Assembly (NCBI GenBank): GCA_965644295.1
Contig: CBFFRP010000405.1
Coordinates: 1 to 64,000 of the forward strand
From: Paraphysomonas bandaiensis
Lineage: Eukaryota > Chrysophyceae
Length of the DNA stretch: 64,000 bases
Direction of reading: 5' to 3'
Positions 31,429 to 42,380 of the stretch are shown here, piece after piece; the stretch's first letter is position 1, and the number at the start of each line of letters is the position of its first letter. Made by a program: the position numbers and the translations under genes. The notes beneath the pieces were generated by a model that saw only the letters and a list, made by a program, of their open reading frames with translations, did not search any database and was not told where the DNA came from.

Positions 31429-33166
31429 ATGGACGACGAGGCAAATAGCTTTACCGGACATAACCTTGTGGAGGTGCAGTCATGGTTGCGACAGTACTGG
31501 CCAGAGTCCCCGTTTGAAGGTATTGAGACTTACCGTGCTTCTTGGTACATTATTATAACGTGGTACAGCTCTAGATATCCCTCAAGATGCCTCAGATAGT
31601 GAAATCCGCAAAGCTTATATGAAGCAAGCGAGACTTCATCGACAAGCATTTGTTTCTAAAAATGCTGAGGATGAAATGTTAATGTCGAAGATTAACAGCG
31701 CCTATGAAATCATTTCTGATGAAGAGACGAAGCGCATATATTTTCATGAGGCCTCCACATATCAATCTCCATCTACAGAAGAACACACAGACGTATGTGT
31801 TGATGACGCAAGTACACAACCTGATATACTACCGGAAGATATGATTGCAGAGCTGGTACAGGTGTATATCGAGCTCGACGAAGTTATCGCGGCTGGATTC
31901 GACGTTGACGCTTATGTCACAGCGCATCCGAACTTTTACCGATCCTTCTTCGGATTTTCTTTTAAAGGGGTAAAAATGGCGTACGCATTTTCTTGGCTTG
32001 GCTTTGTATTTTATACGAATCGTGGAACGTTACTCCAAAAATTGTTCAATATCATTTTTCTGGGTATAGCAGGTGGAGGCAGTGCTGTTTTGCCTGAAGT
32101 CATTTGTATCGTATTTGGTGCCATGGCTTTTTCTGTGTTATACGTTATGTATCGACGCCGTGAAGCACAGGGTCAGGCTGATCCTGCCCACCTCTTACCC
32201 TATGTTCGATGTGTGCTGTATCCTATCGAATTCATTTTGCTGTGCATCACCCTGAATAACTCCACAAGTGCTGGTGCTTCGGGAACAGCAATGGCAATTA
32301 TTGGTATTATGAATTTTTGGGCCTGTCTTTTGCTCATTATAACAAACTACCAGCTTCTTAAAGCGAATGACATTAAGGAAATGCAAGAATTAGCACGCCA
32401 GTACACTGGTGACAGAAATGCCGTATTGCACGCAACTGTCACCGACTTGATCCTCCTCGTTGATTCCACCGTCAATGGTATCATGAACCGAATTGTCGTG
32501 AGCTTGTCGTCATTTCTGGTGATTGCTGTGATGTGGCTGGCGGTAGGTTTAGATGTGCTGCAGGCGTGCTATAGTTGCAACAGAGGTAAGGAAAAGACTG
32601 AAAGTGAGGAGGACAGCCATAAGTGTTATTCTATCATTGCGCTTTTTTCAATGATTGCTGCCGTCGCCACGTGTACGCACAGTTTGGCAGAAATGAGAGT
32701 GAATTGTGCTGTTAATGAAGCTGATAAAGTTGCTAGTGAGCATATTACTCGCCAGCAGCTATACGTCTACTATGAACAAGTATACTACCATCGTCAACTC
32801 GTATTCTGGGGACGTATTCAAGTTGCTTATCAAAATATGGTGAACACGCTTGTTGGACTGTTTACGAAGAAAGATGACACTTCCGAAAAAGATACTGAAA
32901 CACCACATATTTCTTCCACTGATGACTTGGAGAGCCAAACCTGCAAGGAGAAAGAGGAGGCCGTACAAAAGCAGGAGGAAAAGGAAGATGCGTGTAGCAG
33001 CAGCCATGGAGGGAAGTTATATGCATCTGTCGTGCAACAAGAAGACGGCGACGAGAGTAAGAAAGGCGTGTCGAGAGCCTGCAGTCACTCATCTGAGAGA
33101 CAAGACGAGGGAAAACAAGTAGATAAAGAAGATGTGGCCGGTGGAAATATTGACGATTTGGATTGA
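31429..33166 (+). CDS. Polytopic membrane protein with degenerate J-like domain, two exons
   Basis: Exons 31429-31519 and 31569-33166 join in phase to 562 codons around a 49-nt intron. Residues about 31-92 follow the J-domain pattern: ALDIPQDASDSEIRKAYMKQ, then ARLHRQAFVSKN where HPD is expected, then SKINSAYEIISDEETKRIYF. The HPD tripeptide that stimulates Hsp70 is replaced by HRQ, so Hsp70 activation is doubtful. Hydrophobic segments follow (SWLGFVFYTN, NIIFLGIAGGG, VLPEVICIVFGAMAFSVLYV, YPIEFILLCITL, AIIGIMNFWACLLLIITNY, SFLVIAVMWLAVGLDVL, YSIIALFSMIAAVA), giving perhaps six membrane spans. The C-terminal 120 residues are Glu/Lys-rich and cytosolic in character. J-like membrane proteins often sit in ER, plastid or mitochondrial membranes; location is not shown here. 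Confidence 0.65.
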
Positions 33167-34279
33167 TTTGACACAGAGAGAGAGAGGAATGCATCAAATA
33201 TCGCTATAGGGTTGCAATATGTAACCGTACTAAATAATGCAATTGTAATTACCGGGAATTGGGCTTCATTAATGGAATGCATGATATATTCTACATATAA
33301 AATTTAAGTCGAGGTAATACCAAAACCTGGTAAAGCGATTTCACCTGGTTTCATATCTAAGTATTGAGTTAATATTTTCCTGTAATTTGTATCTCAGAGG
33401 TTAAAGAAAAAGAAAAAGTCGCAATTATAGTTGTTATTAGCAGTATTTATTGCGTTTCAAGTTGGCCCTGCTACTTGCTTGTGTTTTGTAATATCATATT
33501 CTCATATAGATGCATTTGCCTCTCTTGAGATTGCAAACGCTCCAACCGAATAGCCTGATTGTGCATACATTCCATACGCATATATAGCTATCTTCACCAC
33601 TGCTACTCAATTACAGTAGTATTAGTACCTATACTCGGAGACGACGCGGCAGGTGCCGTTGGGGCACATTACTAGTAGGTGAAGGATCAGATGCAGGTGG
33701 AGATTCATCAGCAGGTAGATGATCATCATTTTTTCTCATCAAAAGATCACGAAGTTCTGCTAGTCCGGACATCATTTCCTGACGAAGTTCAGCAACAGCG
33801 AGAGGTATCAGATCTGCTTGCTGCTGGGATTCGACGACCCCACCATCATCTTTATGAACAGTACTACTTACCTTGCTCGTACCTCTTCCTCCGGGTCGTC
33901 GTTGGATATGTCGCCACGAATGTCGACGACATTCTTCTTCCCGTTGAACTTCTCCTATACACCATTATATACACAGTTAGTACAGTGTATATAGTCGACC
34001 TGGGCATGAAACTTGGGAAGTGAATTTGACCAGGTTTTCATATGAAAAATGCATATCGTTCAGATGTCATTAGTAACAACGCACAACAATAATCAGAACA
34101 ATACCGCATATATATATATATATATATACGACGACCCCGTCACCATCATTATAAACAGTATGTTTTCCCTGCTCGTGCGCTTTCGTGGTACCTCTTCCTC
34201 CGGGTCTAATGTAGATTCAGCTAGTCTTTCTGAGATTTTTATTAATAATCTATATGTTACTTAGCTTTAATAGTCAGCA
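33167..34279. other. Intergenic region with transposon-like fragments
   Basis: A minus frame at about 33890-33630 reads LRQEMMSGLAELRDLLMRKN and then DESPPASDPSPTSNVPQRH before a stop; it looks like the end of a transposon-encoded or host protein but is too short to name. Sequences around 33840-33900 and 34130-34200 share cgacccc ... aacagta ... tacctcttcctccgggtc, so part of it is duplicated. A (TA)n run lies at about 34110-34127. No intact gene is seen. Confidence 0.45.
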
Positions 34280-34710
34280 CTAAACAAGCTAGCTATATAC
34301 TCAGTAAATACAACTGTGATAAATATATCTCACAGTATCCCTCAACAAAGTCGGACTCGCACCTTTTCGTGGTGTTCTGGGGGATAAGTACAGGAGAGAT
34401 TCTCTCTGGGAAACTAACGTGAGCCGCAAACATAGTCAGCAGATATTCTTCTGTCCACTCAGAGCCGAATGCTTGTGTGGTACAAGGTACACCAATAAGT
34501 GTCACTTGTGTAGACGTCTTTGGGCCCTGACGAAAAAACAGGCATCCGGAAATGGGCCCACCTCAAGGGCATCCGGGACAGGGCCCACCTGAAGGGTAAC
34601 CGGGGTATTGGGCTGCCTGCTGAAGTCAAGCAACCGGGATGTTCACCTTAAGAACTCAGAACGGAAGTGGTTGCACCTTGGTGCTTGCGGCGACGCACAA
34701 GCAGCTTTCG
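34280..34710. repeat. Copy of dispersed inverted-repeat element (core and right arm)
   Basis: 34287-34550 matches 24587-24850 over about 260 bp with few differences, including the encoded minus frame at 34293-34505. The right arm with ttgggctgcctgctgaagtc follows to about 34633, and gtggttgcaccttggtgc continues to about 34703. The left arm is missing or diverged. Confidence 0.85.
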
Positions 34711-35249
34711 TAGCATTAAATAGTAGGATAATAGAGTTTGTACTGATGAGTTACAGATAGAGGTCTAACTAGTTTGTCTAGCATTCATCTAGCTACTAAA
34801 TCGGTGCAGGTTTTTAACGCCTATTGCTAAATAAAAGACTTTCAATATATGTCACATTCATAAGCCATACGAACGTGTTCCAGTAGAAGACTTTTTGTGT
34901 AGGAGTTCTCCCTGCTCTTCTTCCAGCTCTTCTTTCTATCTTTGCTTTGGTTTCGACGGAGAGGTCTCATTTTTCGACGAATCTGTTTTCTAGCACTTAA
35001 TGATGCCTCCTCTTCACAACTGCTGGAGTGCCCATCATCAATGCATGCAGGCAACTCCTCAGCTCTCTCCATCTCTTTCTTCCGACGACTCTTTCTTAAA
35101 GTAGATTTAGAATTAGACAGGTCATGCTATTCTAGCTACTTTTACGACAGGTTAAATGCTTACATGATGTAATGCCTTTGAAGCACTATAAGCTTTCGTA
35201 GTGACAGGCCTTTCTTCTGCATCATGTAATCTACGCAATCAATCATTCT
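34711..35249. other. Intergenic, unassigned
   Basis: A minus frame at 34842-35072 (76 codons) is basic and acidic in blocks (EEEASLSARKQIRRKMRPLR) but has no recognised motif. It could be the end of a transposon ORF or chance. No other gene is seen. Confidence 0.4.
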
Positions 35250-35810
35250 GATATTGGTTATGTGATGGCTAAATGTTTGCAGCTATAGTGCTGCTATGTG
35301 TGTTCTCTCGTTGAGCTGAGTGAATACTCTAGTATGCTCAGGTTGTATCCATAGCTCAACCAATACTCTAGTAGTATATGACAATATGATGTATTGGTTG
35401 AGTGATGGATATATTGAACGTAGTGAATACTCTAGTATAGGATTTGTGTGACGCGACGTGTATTGGCGTTTTATGGTGGCTATATTATATGTGTTACAGT
35501 TATACAGCTGCTACGTGTGTTCTTTCGTGTAGCTGAGTGAATATACGTGTAGCAGTACATTGTTACAGTATGCTACAGCTGTGTTCTCTCGTTGCGCTAA
35601 TTGAATACTATAGGCTCATGTTGTATCGAGAGATAGTAGTGTATCACGTGTATTGGTTGTGTGATGGCTATATTTTATTCCGTTATACTGCTGCTATATG
35701 TGTTCTCTCGTTGAGCTGAGTGAAGACTCAAGTATGCTCAGGTTGTACCGCCGAGAGATAGTGTATGAGATGTATTGGTTGAGTGATGGATATATTGATT
35801 GTAGTAGCGA
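35250..35810. repeat. Degenerate tandem repeat, about 200-bp units
   Basis: Blocks such as gtgttctctcgttgagctga recur at about 35297, 35516 (variant), 35581 (variant) and 35699. Between them atgtattggttgagtgatgg recurs near 35390, 35655 (variant) and 35770. The units have diverged and vary in length. Function is unknown. Confidence 0.75.
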
Positions 35811-36864
35811 AATAAAGTATTCAGCAACAACAGAAGAAGGACAGTACAAGATAATTATTTACGTGGGAAGTACAAGGCTCTAGCGACGAGTCACAGAATT
35901 GCAACAAGCCATTCACACTGAAGTGCATACATGCGGCTGCTCTAGGCAGTTATTAATATCACGTCACTCAAAATATGCTACCCAGTATCTCTACCTGCAA
36001 TACATGTGAAGTCAGCTGACTGCACCTGTAGTTCTATGAGGGAGAGGAAGTAAGGGCAATGGAGAGACTGTCGTAGGTAGCATTAAATAAAGAATTGATC
36101 TTTATAATAGTAAAACAATGTTGTGATTATTAGAGTGTAAGTAATGAACACGATAGAGTGAGAATTATGAATAACAATATAGTATACAACTATCATGCAT
36201 AACGGAATAGTTAGAAGTGTAACTGATGATGATGACGTTATGATGACGATCATGTATCTTCGACAGATACTCTCTCTAATTCAGTTCATGATATATTTCA
36301 TTGAACATTATAACTCACAGATACAATCTTGTATTAAGCTGAATCCTAATACACCCCCTCAATGAAATCATCAGTGAACCGTAGATAATAGAGAGAATAT
36401 GAACTTATACACACTGAGAGTAAAAGCAAGAGTAGCAGTCACTAGTCAATAACTAGACCTATACTGAGTCATGCATGGTTACGAGGAGCCCTGCGTAATC
36501 TTTGTTAGGTAATAATGGGAAGGTACACATGGTCCTACTAGATATACATATTAAATGCCATGCATAGTTATGATAAATACTCAGCAAAATCCCAGCAAAG
36601 GTGTTGAACACAGGTGGGGCAGCAACAAAATCTGCGCGTGATCTATGCGGTCAGCTACGTTGGCACACGGGTGGTGAAATCAGTGCTATATCTCGATGTT
36701 ATAGGTGGTATACCAGCCAGCCTACACTATGGCCACGCCCTCGGAATGGGGCACATTTCATGCAGAACAATAGCACAGCATTTACGACAGCTACGTGTTA
36801 ATTAAGTTATCCTAACACTAACTCAATCACTTATTGTATAAACTCAAATATTAAAAAAAGAATG
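35811..36864. other. Intergenic region with a possible copia LTR end
   Basis: At 36330-36365, plus-strand gaatcctaata followed by caccccctca mirrors the junction at 19250-19270 (attctaata followed by ctcccactca), that is, an LTR start plus polypurine tract in minus orientation. The rest of this LTR is too diverged to bound. From 36600 to 36805 there are overlapping open frames of about 65 codons with no recognised domain. No gene is supported. Confidence 0.4.
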
Positions 36865-37386
36865 CTATGCGTCATCTTCAGCTTCATCATCATCTGTTTC
36901 AAATCCAAAATCAATGGTAATATTTCTAGCTTTCTTTGCAACGTTGTCTTCAGGGTTGGCCTGGTCCGGTGCAGGCCTTTTTTCTACTTCCACTGGTGGT
37001 GATTTATCAACAGCTCTATGTGTAACTAGGGGAATTTGGGCAGCCATCACAAGCTCCTCATTAATCATACTACTTAATTCACCTCCTGATGAATCGAAAC
37101 TAACTATATCCAGCCGCGTGCTACCCAATCTCCCCTTCCTCATATTTTCGAGTTGCGGTGCAGGAGGGTATCCCGATAGGAGGGGCATGCCAGGACGATA
37201 ATCCTTAGGTGCATAGATCGTATTAGATATAAGATCACCCAGGCTAATCACAGCTTTGTAATCTACTCTATCGCGAATTTCAACGACACTTTTCGATTGT
37301 CTGACAGCTGAACGGATTGTCTTTTTTATGGAAAGCAACTTCAGAACTCGGTCCCTGACGTCAAGATTTTGCATTTTAACGCTCAT
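36865..37386 (-). CDS. Mediator subunit 4-like protein
   Basis: A 173-codon single-exon frame. The middle segment ISNTIYAPKDYRPGMPLLSG then YPPAPQLENMRKGRLGS follows the MED4 pattern in which YAHRISxTTxAP is followed by a W/RPG segment, YP, and MRxGxLG. The N-terminal 60 residues are helical and the C-terminus is acidic (DFGFETDDDEAEDDA). MED4 is a core subunit of the middle module of Mediator, linking transcription factors to RNA polymerase II in the nucleus. The protein is shorter than typical MED4 (about 250-270), lacking most of the N-terminal coiled coil; a 5' exon may be missing. Without an alignment this stays tentative. Confidence 0.5.
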   Translation of the reverse strand: MSVKMQNLDVRDRVLKLLSIKKTIRSAVRQSKSVVEIRDRVDYKAVISLGDLISNTIYAPKDYRPGMPLLSGYPPAPQLENMRKGRLGSTRLDIVSFDSSGGELSSMINEELVMAAQIPLVTHRAVDKSPPVEVEKRPAPDQANPEDNVAKKARNITIDFGFETDDDEAEDDA

Positions 37387-37638
37387 TTAATTTTATATTT
37401 CGAGAGTATATCCAAAGACGAATATTTCAGATGGGACTTAAGTAGAATCGTATGCATATGCATACATACTGTGAGCAGTGTACAGTAGTATTCCAGTGTA
37501 CTACGTACAGTATACCACCAAACAGCAGTGTTGATCGGGGTGAGGCACATGGATTGTTGAAATGCGGCTGTAGTTCCTACTCTTCGTGCTGTCTGTCACT
37601 GATATGAACCAACAGCCTGGTCACGACCCTCTCATTGT

Positions 37639-38681
37639 ATGAGAAGAATTCGCTTTACCATCCCGAAGAGGAATAGACGCAGTGTCTCAGTGGCAATGAA
37701 TCCAGATTTCAGCACTTTAGTGTCCTACTTCAGCATAGATGTGAGCCGCTGTGAACACAAATCAATCGGAGTAGAACTATGCGACTTCGATGCAAACCTG
37801 CTTCATAAAGATATTGTTATTTCGCAATCGATAGCGAGTGCAATAGAGTGTGGGGTGAAGTGGTTTGTAGTTCCAGGAAGCGATTTAAATGACTCGAGAA
37901 ATGCTATGGATCTCTCTGCAAGCATGGACTGTGTTGTTGCTGCCACAGCTGGTGTGCATCCGTATAATACAGAAACTGTTATTCTTAATGAACAGTCAGT
38001 GTATGATCTAACTGAAATGTCAAAGAGGGAAGAATGCCTTGCAGTTGTACGTCAAATTGCCATTGATTGAAATGTCTTATGGCTCTGTTAGGGAGAGTGT
38101 GGCTTAGATTATTCTCCAGGATTTCCTGATAAGACTTACCAGCTTCCCTGGTTCAGGTGTTGCTGTAACGTTCCGCTGGCTTGGTGTTCTAAATAATATT
38201 CTACAGGGCCCAGGTGGACCTCGCTATTGCCTGCAAAAAGCCTCTATATCTTCATATTAGGAATGCCCATGAAGACTTTTTGCATGTGGTGAGAGAAAAG
38301 AGTGGAGGATCTGGTGCTCTTCCGGTCGCCTCAGTGGTCCACTGCTTCACCGGCACACTTTCAGAGCTGCAGGATTACGTTGATATGGGCTGCTATATTG
38401 GACTCACTGGCCATATAATGGGGATTGACGACGAAAATCTTAAGGCGATATTAGAGATTATTCCAACGGACAAATTAGTGATCGAGACAGATGCACCCTA
38501 TATGGGATTTAAAGGTTGTAGAGAAACAGAGAAAAGTAAGCGTGGAAGTAAGTATCCTAACGTTCCAGCTTCTTTAGTTAAGGTGCTCGCTCGGTTAGCA
38601 GACTTTTCAGGTATTTCATATGATGAATTAGGTAGACTTACCACAACGAATTGTTTTAAGTTTTTTGATATATCTAAGTAA
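37639..38681 (+). CDS. TatD-family metal-dependent deoxyribonuclease, three exons
   Basis: Exons 37639-38046, 38092-38156 and 38207-38681 join in phase to 315 codons; introns are 45 and 50 nt. Motifs of the TatD TIM barrel are present: CDFDANLLH (degenerate form of DxHxH near the start), ATAGVHPYNTE, GECGLDYSPGF, PLYLHIRNAHEDF, ASVVHCFTGTLSEL, GCYIGLTGHI and KLVIETDAPYMGF. TatD enzymes are 3'-5' DNA exonucleases acting in repair and DNA degradation. The usual first metal motif DxHxH appears as DFDANLLH, so one histidine is displaced or missing; activity is therefore not certain. The length matches the family. Confidence 0.88.
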
Positions 38682-38689
38682 TAGCGGCT

Positions 38690-38959
38690 TCGATTAATTA
38701 TTTTGATTCGCACTTTTACAAAATACATCGATGGGGAATATGTCCATAACACTAACAACGTCATCGGTTCGAACTAATTACTTCTGCATATATCTCGCAA
38801 TTGACCCACCAAACCGATTCGCTATGTACTGTACTTACGCAGACACGAGAAGAATTTTATAAAAGTTATTGTGAGAGACATTTAACTCAACTTCACTAGC
38901 TATAGGGATATACACTGCGGTACGTAGCGCTACGACACCACTTCCATAAATTATTAACT
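38690..38959. other. Convergent spacer
   Basis: Spacer between the stop codons of TatD (plus) and MORN5 (minus); holds both 3' UTRs. No gene is seen. Confidence 0.5.
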
Positions 38960-39672
38960 TCACGACGCTGCTGCTTCATCTTGTTCCGCTTGCTCTTCAG
39001 GAGATGCTTCAGTACTCACACGACAGTTTGCAATGATCCAATCTCTCTCCGCATCATCTACTGGTCGCAAAGGGTCATTGGTAGTGTACGACATGATTGA
39101 ATTTTCCTTGGGGTCGTAGTATCCTGTGCGAATGTCGTAGCAACCTGGAGGCAAGCGCGGAGGGTCGGGATTAGCTGTAGTGTATAGTAACTCACCACCC
39201 ACTTCAACCCCTGTATTTATGAAGAACACACAATTACTATAAAACATACAGCAGTATGTCGTGATACATACCCTTCTCTATTTCAGCCTGAAATCTGGGA
39301 TCTTCTTCTGTGCAGTAGGTCCATTCATCGCCAGCCTCATACTCTAAGCCATCCGAGAAATAAAACTTGCCTTCAACCATTTTACCATACTCCCATTCTC
39401 CCTTAAAATAACCTCCTTTGACATACAGAGTTCCTTCTCCATGGAACAACCCCTCCAAGAAGTTGCCAATATATTTCCCACCTAAACGACATGGCTACAG
39501 CGTGAGACGTATGCGTCATAAAGAGTACAGTTCTCACCGTGCGCAGAATCATAATTACCATGCCCATCAAAGCGACTGCCAACTAATCCACCTTTGTGCT
39601 GCGAAATCAGCAGGCATTAGTTTATATAATTTCCAGGAAATCAAGATAACATACTTTGCAGATGTCATTCAT
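38960..39672 (-). CDS. MORN5: MORN repeat-containing protein 5, four exons
   Basis: Exons 39672-39655, 39598-39538, 39481-39272 and 39210-38960 join in phase to 179 codons; introns are 56, 56 and 61 nt. MORN repeats include GGLVGSRFDGHGNYDS, GGKYIGNFLEGLFHGEGTLY and GGYFKGEWEYGKMVEGKFYF. The rest follows the MORN5 order: FSDGLEYE, WTYCTEEDPRFQAEIEKG, PPRLPPGCYDIRTGYYDPKE, DAERDWIIANCR. MORN5 is conserved in flagellated eukaryotes and linked to axonemes or sperm flagella. Length agrees with the animal protein (about 160). The first exon is only 18 nt and rests on phase and an in-frame ATG. It faces a second gene that may also be cilium-related, with about 600 bp between start codons. Confidence 0.85.
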
Positions 39673-40287
39673 TTTCTTCTCTTACAGAACACTAGCACGA
39701 ACACAGCTCAGGGCAATGGGTTTGCGGACAATATTTCACAGATGATGCTTTGTTCTTTGTACACGCAGTTATATCAATCTGTTTATATTTCAATGGCTAA
39801 TGATATCTGACTGTATGGATGATGCATGTACTGATGGGTATCAAACTGTTACACAGCACACTCTGCATAAGTGCCGCATTATTGATGTATACGACTGAAT
39901 ACAGTGCTGGAGATGAGCGTTTCTACACCAATGTGCTGTTAGATGTCGGATCTGATTGGCTGTTTATTGTATTGATGTTTGGTGGTGCTGCTGTGTATAC
40001 ATATACGCACTGCTGTACAGTGTACAAACGGTTTCGTTTTTTCTGCGCGTGATAGTCGCTGAACTCCTCGCGCATTGATGTGGACATGCTGTCAGGACAT
40101 GCATATCATATGAACATCTCACGCAGCTGTAGCTATTTCATACCATACTCACGATACTCTATATTAAGGTCAAGTAAATATGACAATCTATAGAGAGTAC
40201 AGTGTATAGTGATATATTTCTTCCGTCCGGATTCTTCTTTTGTTTCGTCGCACTTTTCAACAGTTTTTAGTACAAAAGAAATTAAGA
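39673..40287. promoter_or_regulatory. Divergent promoter region of MORN5 and its neighbour
   Basis: Spacer between divergent start codons at 39672 (minus) and 40288 (plus), so both promoters should be here. I see no clear X-box-type inverted repeat or other named site. A 77-codon plus frame at 39819-40052 looks like chance. Confidence 0.35.
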
Positions 40288-41133
40288 ATGAATGACTTTA
40301 TCAGCCACCAAGGAAACACAATATCATTAGGAAATAAGAATAGAAGTGTACCCACATCAGAATATCAACGTGCGGATTTTCTTCGTCATAATGATGGACC
40401 GAAACCGACAGACCACAAGTATGGCACTCTAACCCGTCCTCGCCAGATGTATAGTCCTTCGAAACGACCAGCGACTGCCATAGAAAACCCGAGAGCCTCT
40501 GAAAATCTACAGTATCAGCATACCGTAGAAGCAAAAAAGCAGACACTGGCTAAATGCCGTTCGGAGGAAATGCTGAGAAGGAGTCACAGAACAGGGTTTA
40601 ATGTGATAACTGGCGAAATTGTTGGGTCAGGACCGAAAGAGCAACGACTTCACACAAGACATATTCGTGATGGCCTTGGCCCGGAGTCACATTCGCGTGG
40701 AATGCAAGTAATGCGTGACTCGAGTAGTCGGTACTTTACGCCGCATTTTAGTGGGGACGCTCACCACAAACGGCAAGAGAGATTAGTAACCGAAGGGCTT
40801 TCTCACCCCAAGATGGCAGGAGTTATAAATATAGGAAAGGGTGAAGCCCCTTCTTACGGTTTGGAAGATCAGTTTAGTCGTTCGCAATATATACAGCACA
40901 AAGCACCATTGAAAGGTCTGCATTGTAATTTATCACTTCTCCTTCTCATTGTAATTTAGGTCTTGTTGAGAGACGAGTTGCTGGGGCATACAGCCCAAGA
41001 AAGCAAAATGCCAATGAAAATCCATCGGCGAACACGAACGTAAGAACTTTACGTAAACGTTTTTTCACATAAAGTATTTATTTAGGTGAGAGGCAAGTGG
41101 ACAACTGGCGTTCATATTGGCAACCTCGGTTGA
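40288..41133 (+). CDS. Basic protein of unknown function, possibly cilium-associated; three exons
   Basis: Exons 40288-40915, 40960-41039 and 41086-41133 give 251 codons; introns are 44 and 46 nt. If the last intron is not used, the frame ends at 41072 instead. The start at 40288 (MNDFISHQGNTISLGNKNR) is the first ATG of the frame. The protein is rich in Arg, His, Ser and Gly with short motifs SEEMLRRSHRTGFNVITGE and LGPESHSRGMQVMRDSSSRY and no known domain. Basic, low-complexity proteins of this type with N-x-I-T-G motifs occur among axonemal microtubule proteins, and it is divergent from MORN5, so a cilium role is possible but is inference only. Confidence 0.55.
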
Positions 41134-42380
41134 TTGCGTCGAAGTTCAATGTATTTGTGTATTTTAGTGCGTGAGACCAGCTTTCGAATCAGTAGATTTT
41201 GAATGATTTTGTGACCTTACTTCGCAATAGAGAATATTTATATAAGTAATGCTCGGACCTACGTAGATATTATTATATTATTTATTGGGTGTTTTTCGCT
41301 GACGTTTAAATTTCATAGTTTAACCTATTGTCATAGCGCAACCTTTATGTGACAAGGTCGAATGTCCTCAAAACGCAAATAGATAATAGAATCTTAACAT
41401 ACTTGGTATATAACATAACTGGTGGTGAAAAATGCATAGGTTATAGGGACACGAGACACTACTTAAGGAGATTAGTAAACGTTGTAAAGTAGATCGTAGC
41501 TATACTGAAATACCACGACAGTCAAAGACTGAAAATTTAAATTGGTGATAGCTAGTGAAGCCAGATGATATAAAGTGTTGTACATTGAGTTCTGTTCTAT
41601 TTTTAGAGTACTGATAATTACTTCGAGTGGTCATCACGTCAAATCTTGACATACATCAGTGCTAAAACACAATACCGACTTGTAATAAAGACTTATTTTT
41701 TGTCAAACACAAGCATTTCAGACCACAAACTTAAACAACACGGCCTTATTATAAGGTCAATGCCCTGATATAAATTAAAGTAATTAAAGCTAAAGGCACT
41801 CTTTAGGTTATATATCCAATTTCGCATACTGGCTTCGTAGAGAAGCAGGTATTTGGTCAGGTGTAGAAAAAAATATTAAACGATTTAATATTGATTGATA
41901 CAATAAGTAACGATACCAAGTCATTTCTCTATTGTTGTGACTACCAGATTACTTACTGGGGCATAAAATCATTTACTCAAATCACTATATAAGTCATTTA
42001 TATATATTGTAGGGATTTACAGCAGTAATAACGACTATGTTTCATTTCCAGTGGAGGGAGATTGCCGTCTTTTCCCTTACCACTGCTTTCGAAACACTTC
42101 TTTTACATCGTCAAGACATGTACATTCAAACATCTATATACGTCACAGCACATTGATGCTGCATATATTCATCACATGGCACCACCATACGATACGAGTT
42201 CCAATCGAATTTATCCAAATATGATATGTTCCAATCATATGGTGTGGTGTATAGGACATTGATGTCTAGATCTGGATATGATGATATGATGCATTGATGT
42301 ACAACGTACAGCAGTATGGAGGGATATGGTGGGTGTTTGTGGACTCATAAAACTGTTTCAGTTTACAGACGCTTCAAGAT
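41134..42380. other. Intergenic region upstream of KMT2-like gene
   Basis: About 1.2 kb of AT-rich sequence without a supported gene. It must contain the promoter and probably one or more 5' exons of the KMT2-like gene; an ATG at 42315 followed by a GT donor is one candidate but its phase does not fit. A plus frame at 42062-42262 shows no motif. Confidence 0.45.

Noticed and set aside
39819-40052. 77-codon hydrophobic plus-strand frame
   Set aside because: No homology, lies in the MORN5 divergent spacer, and composition matches surrounding DNA.
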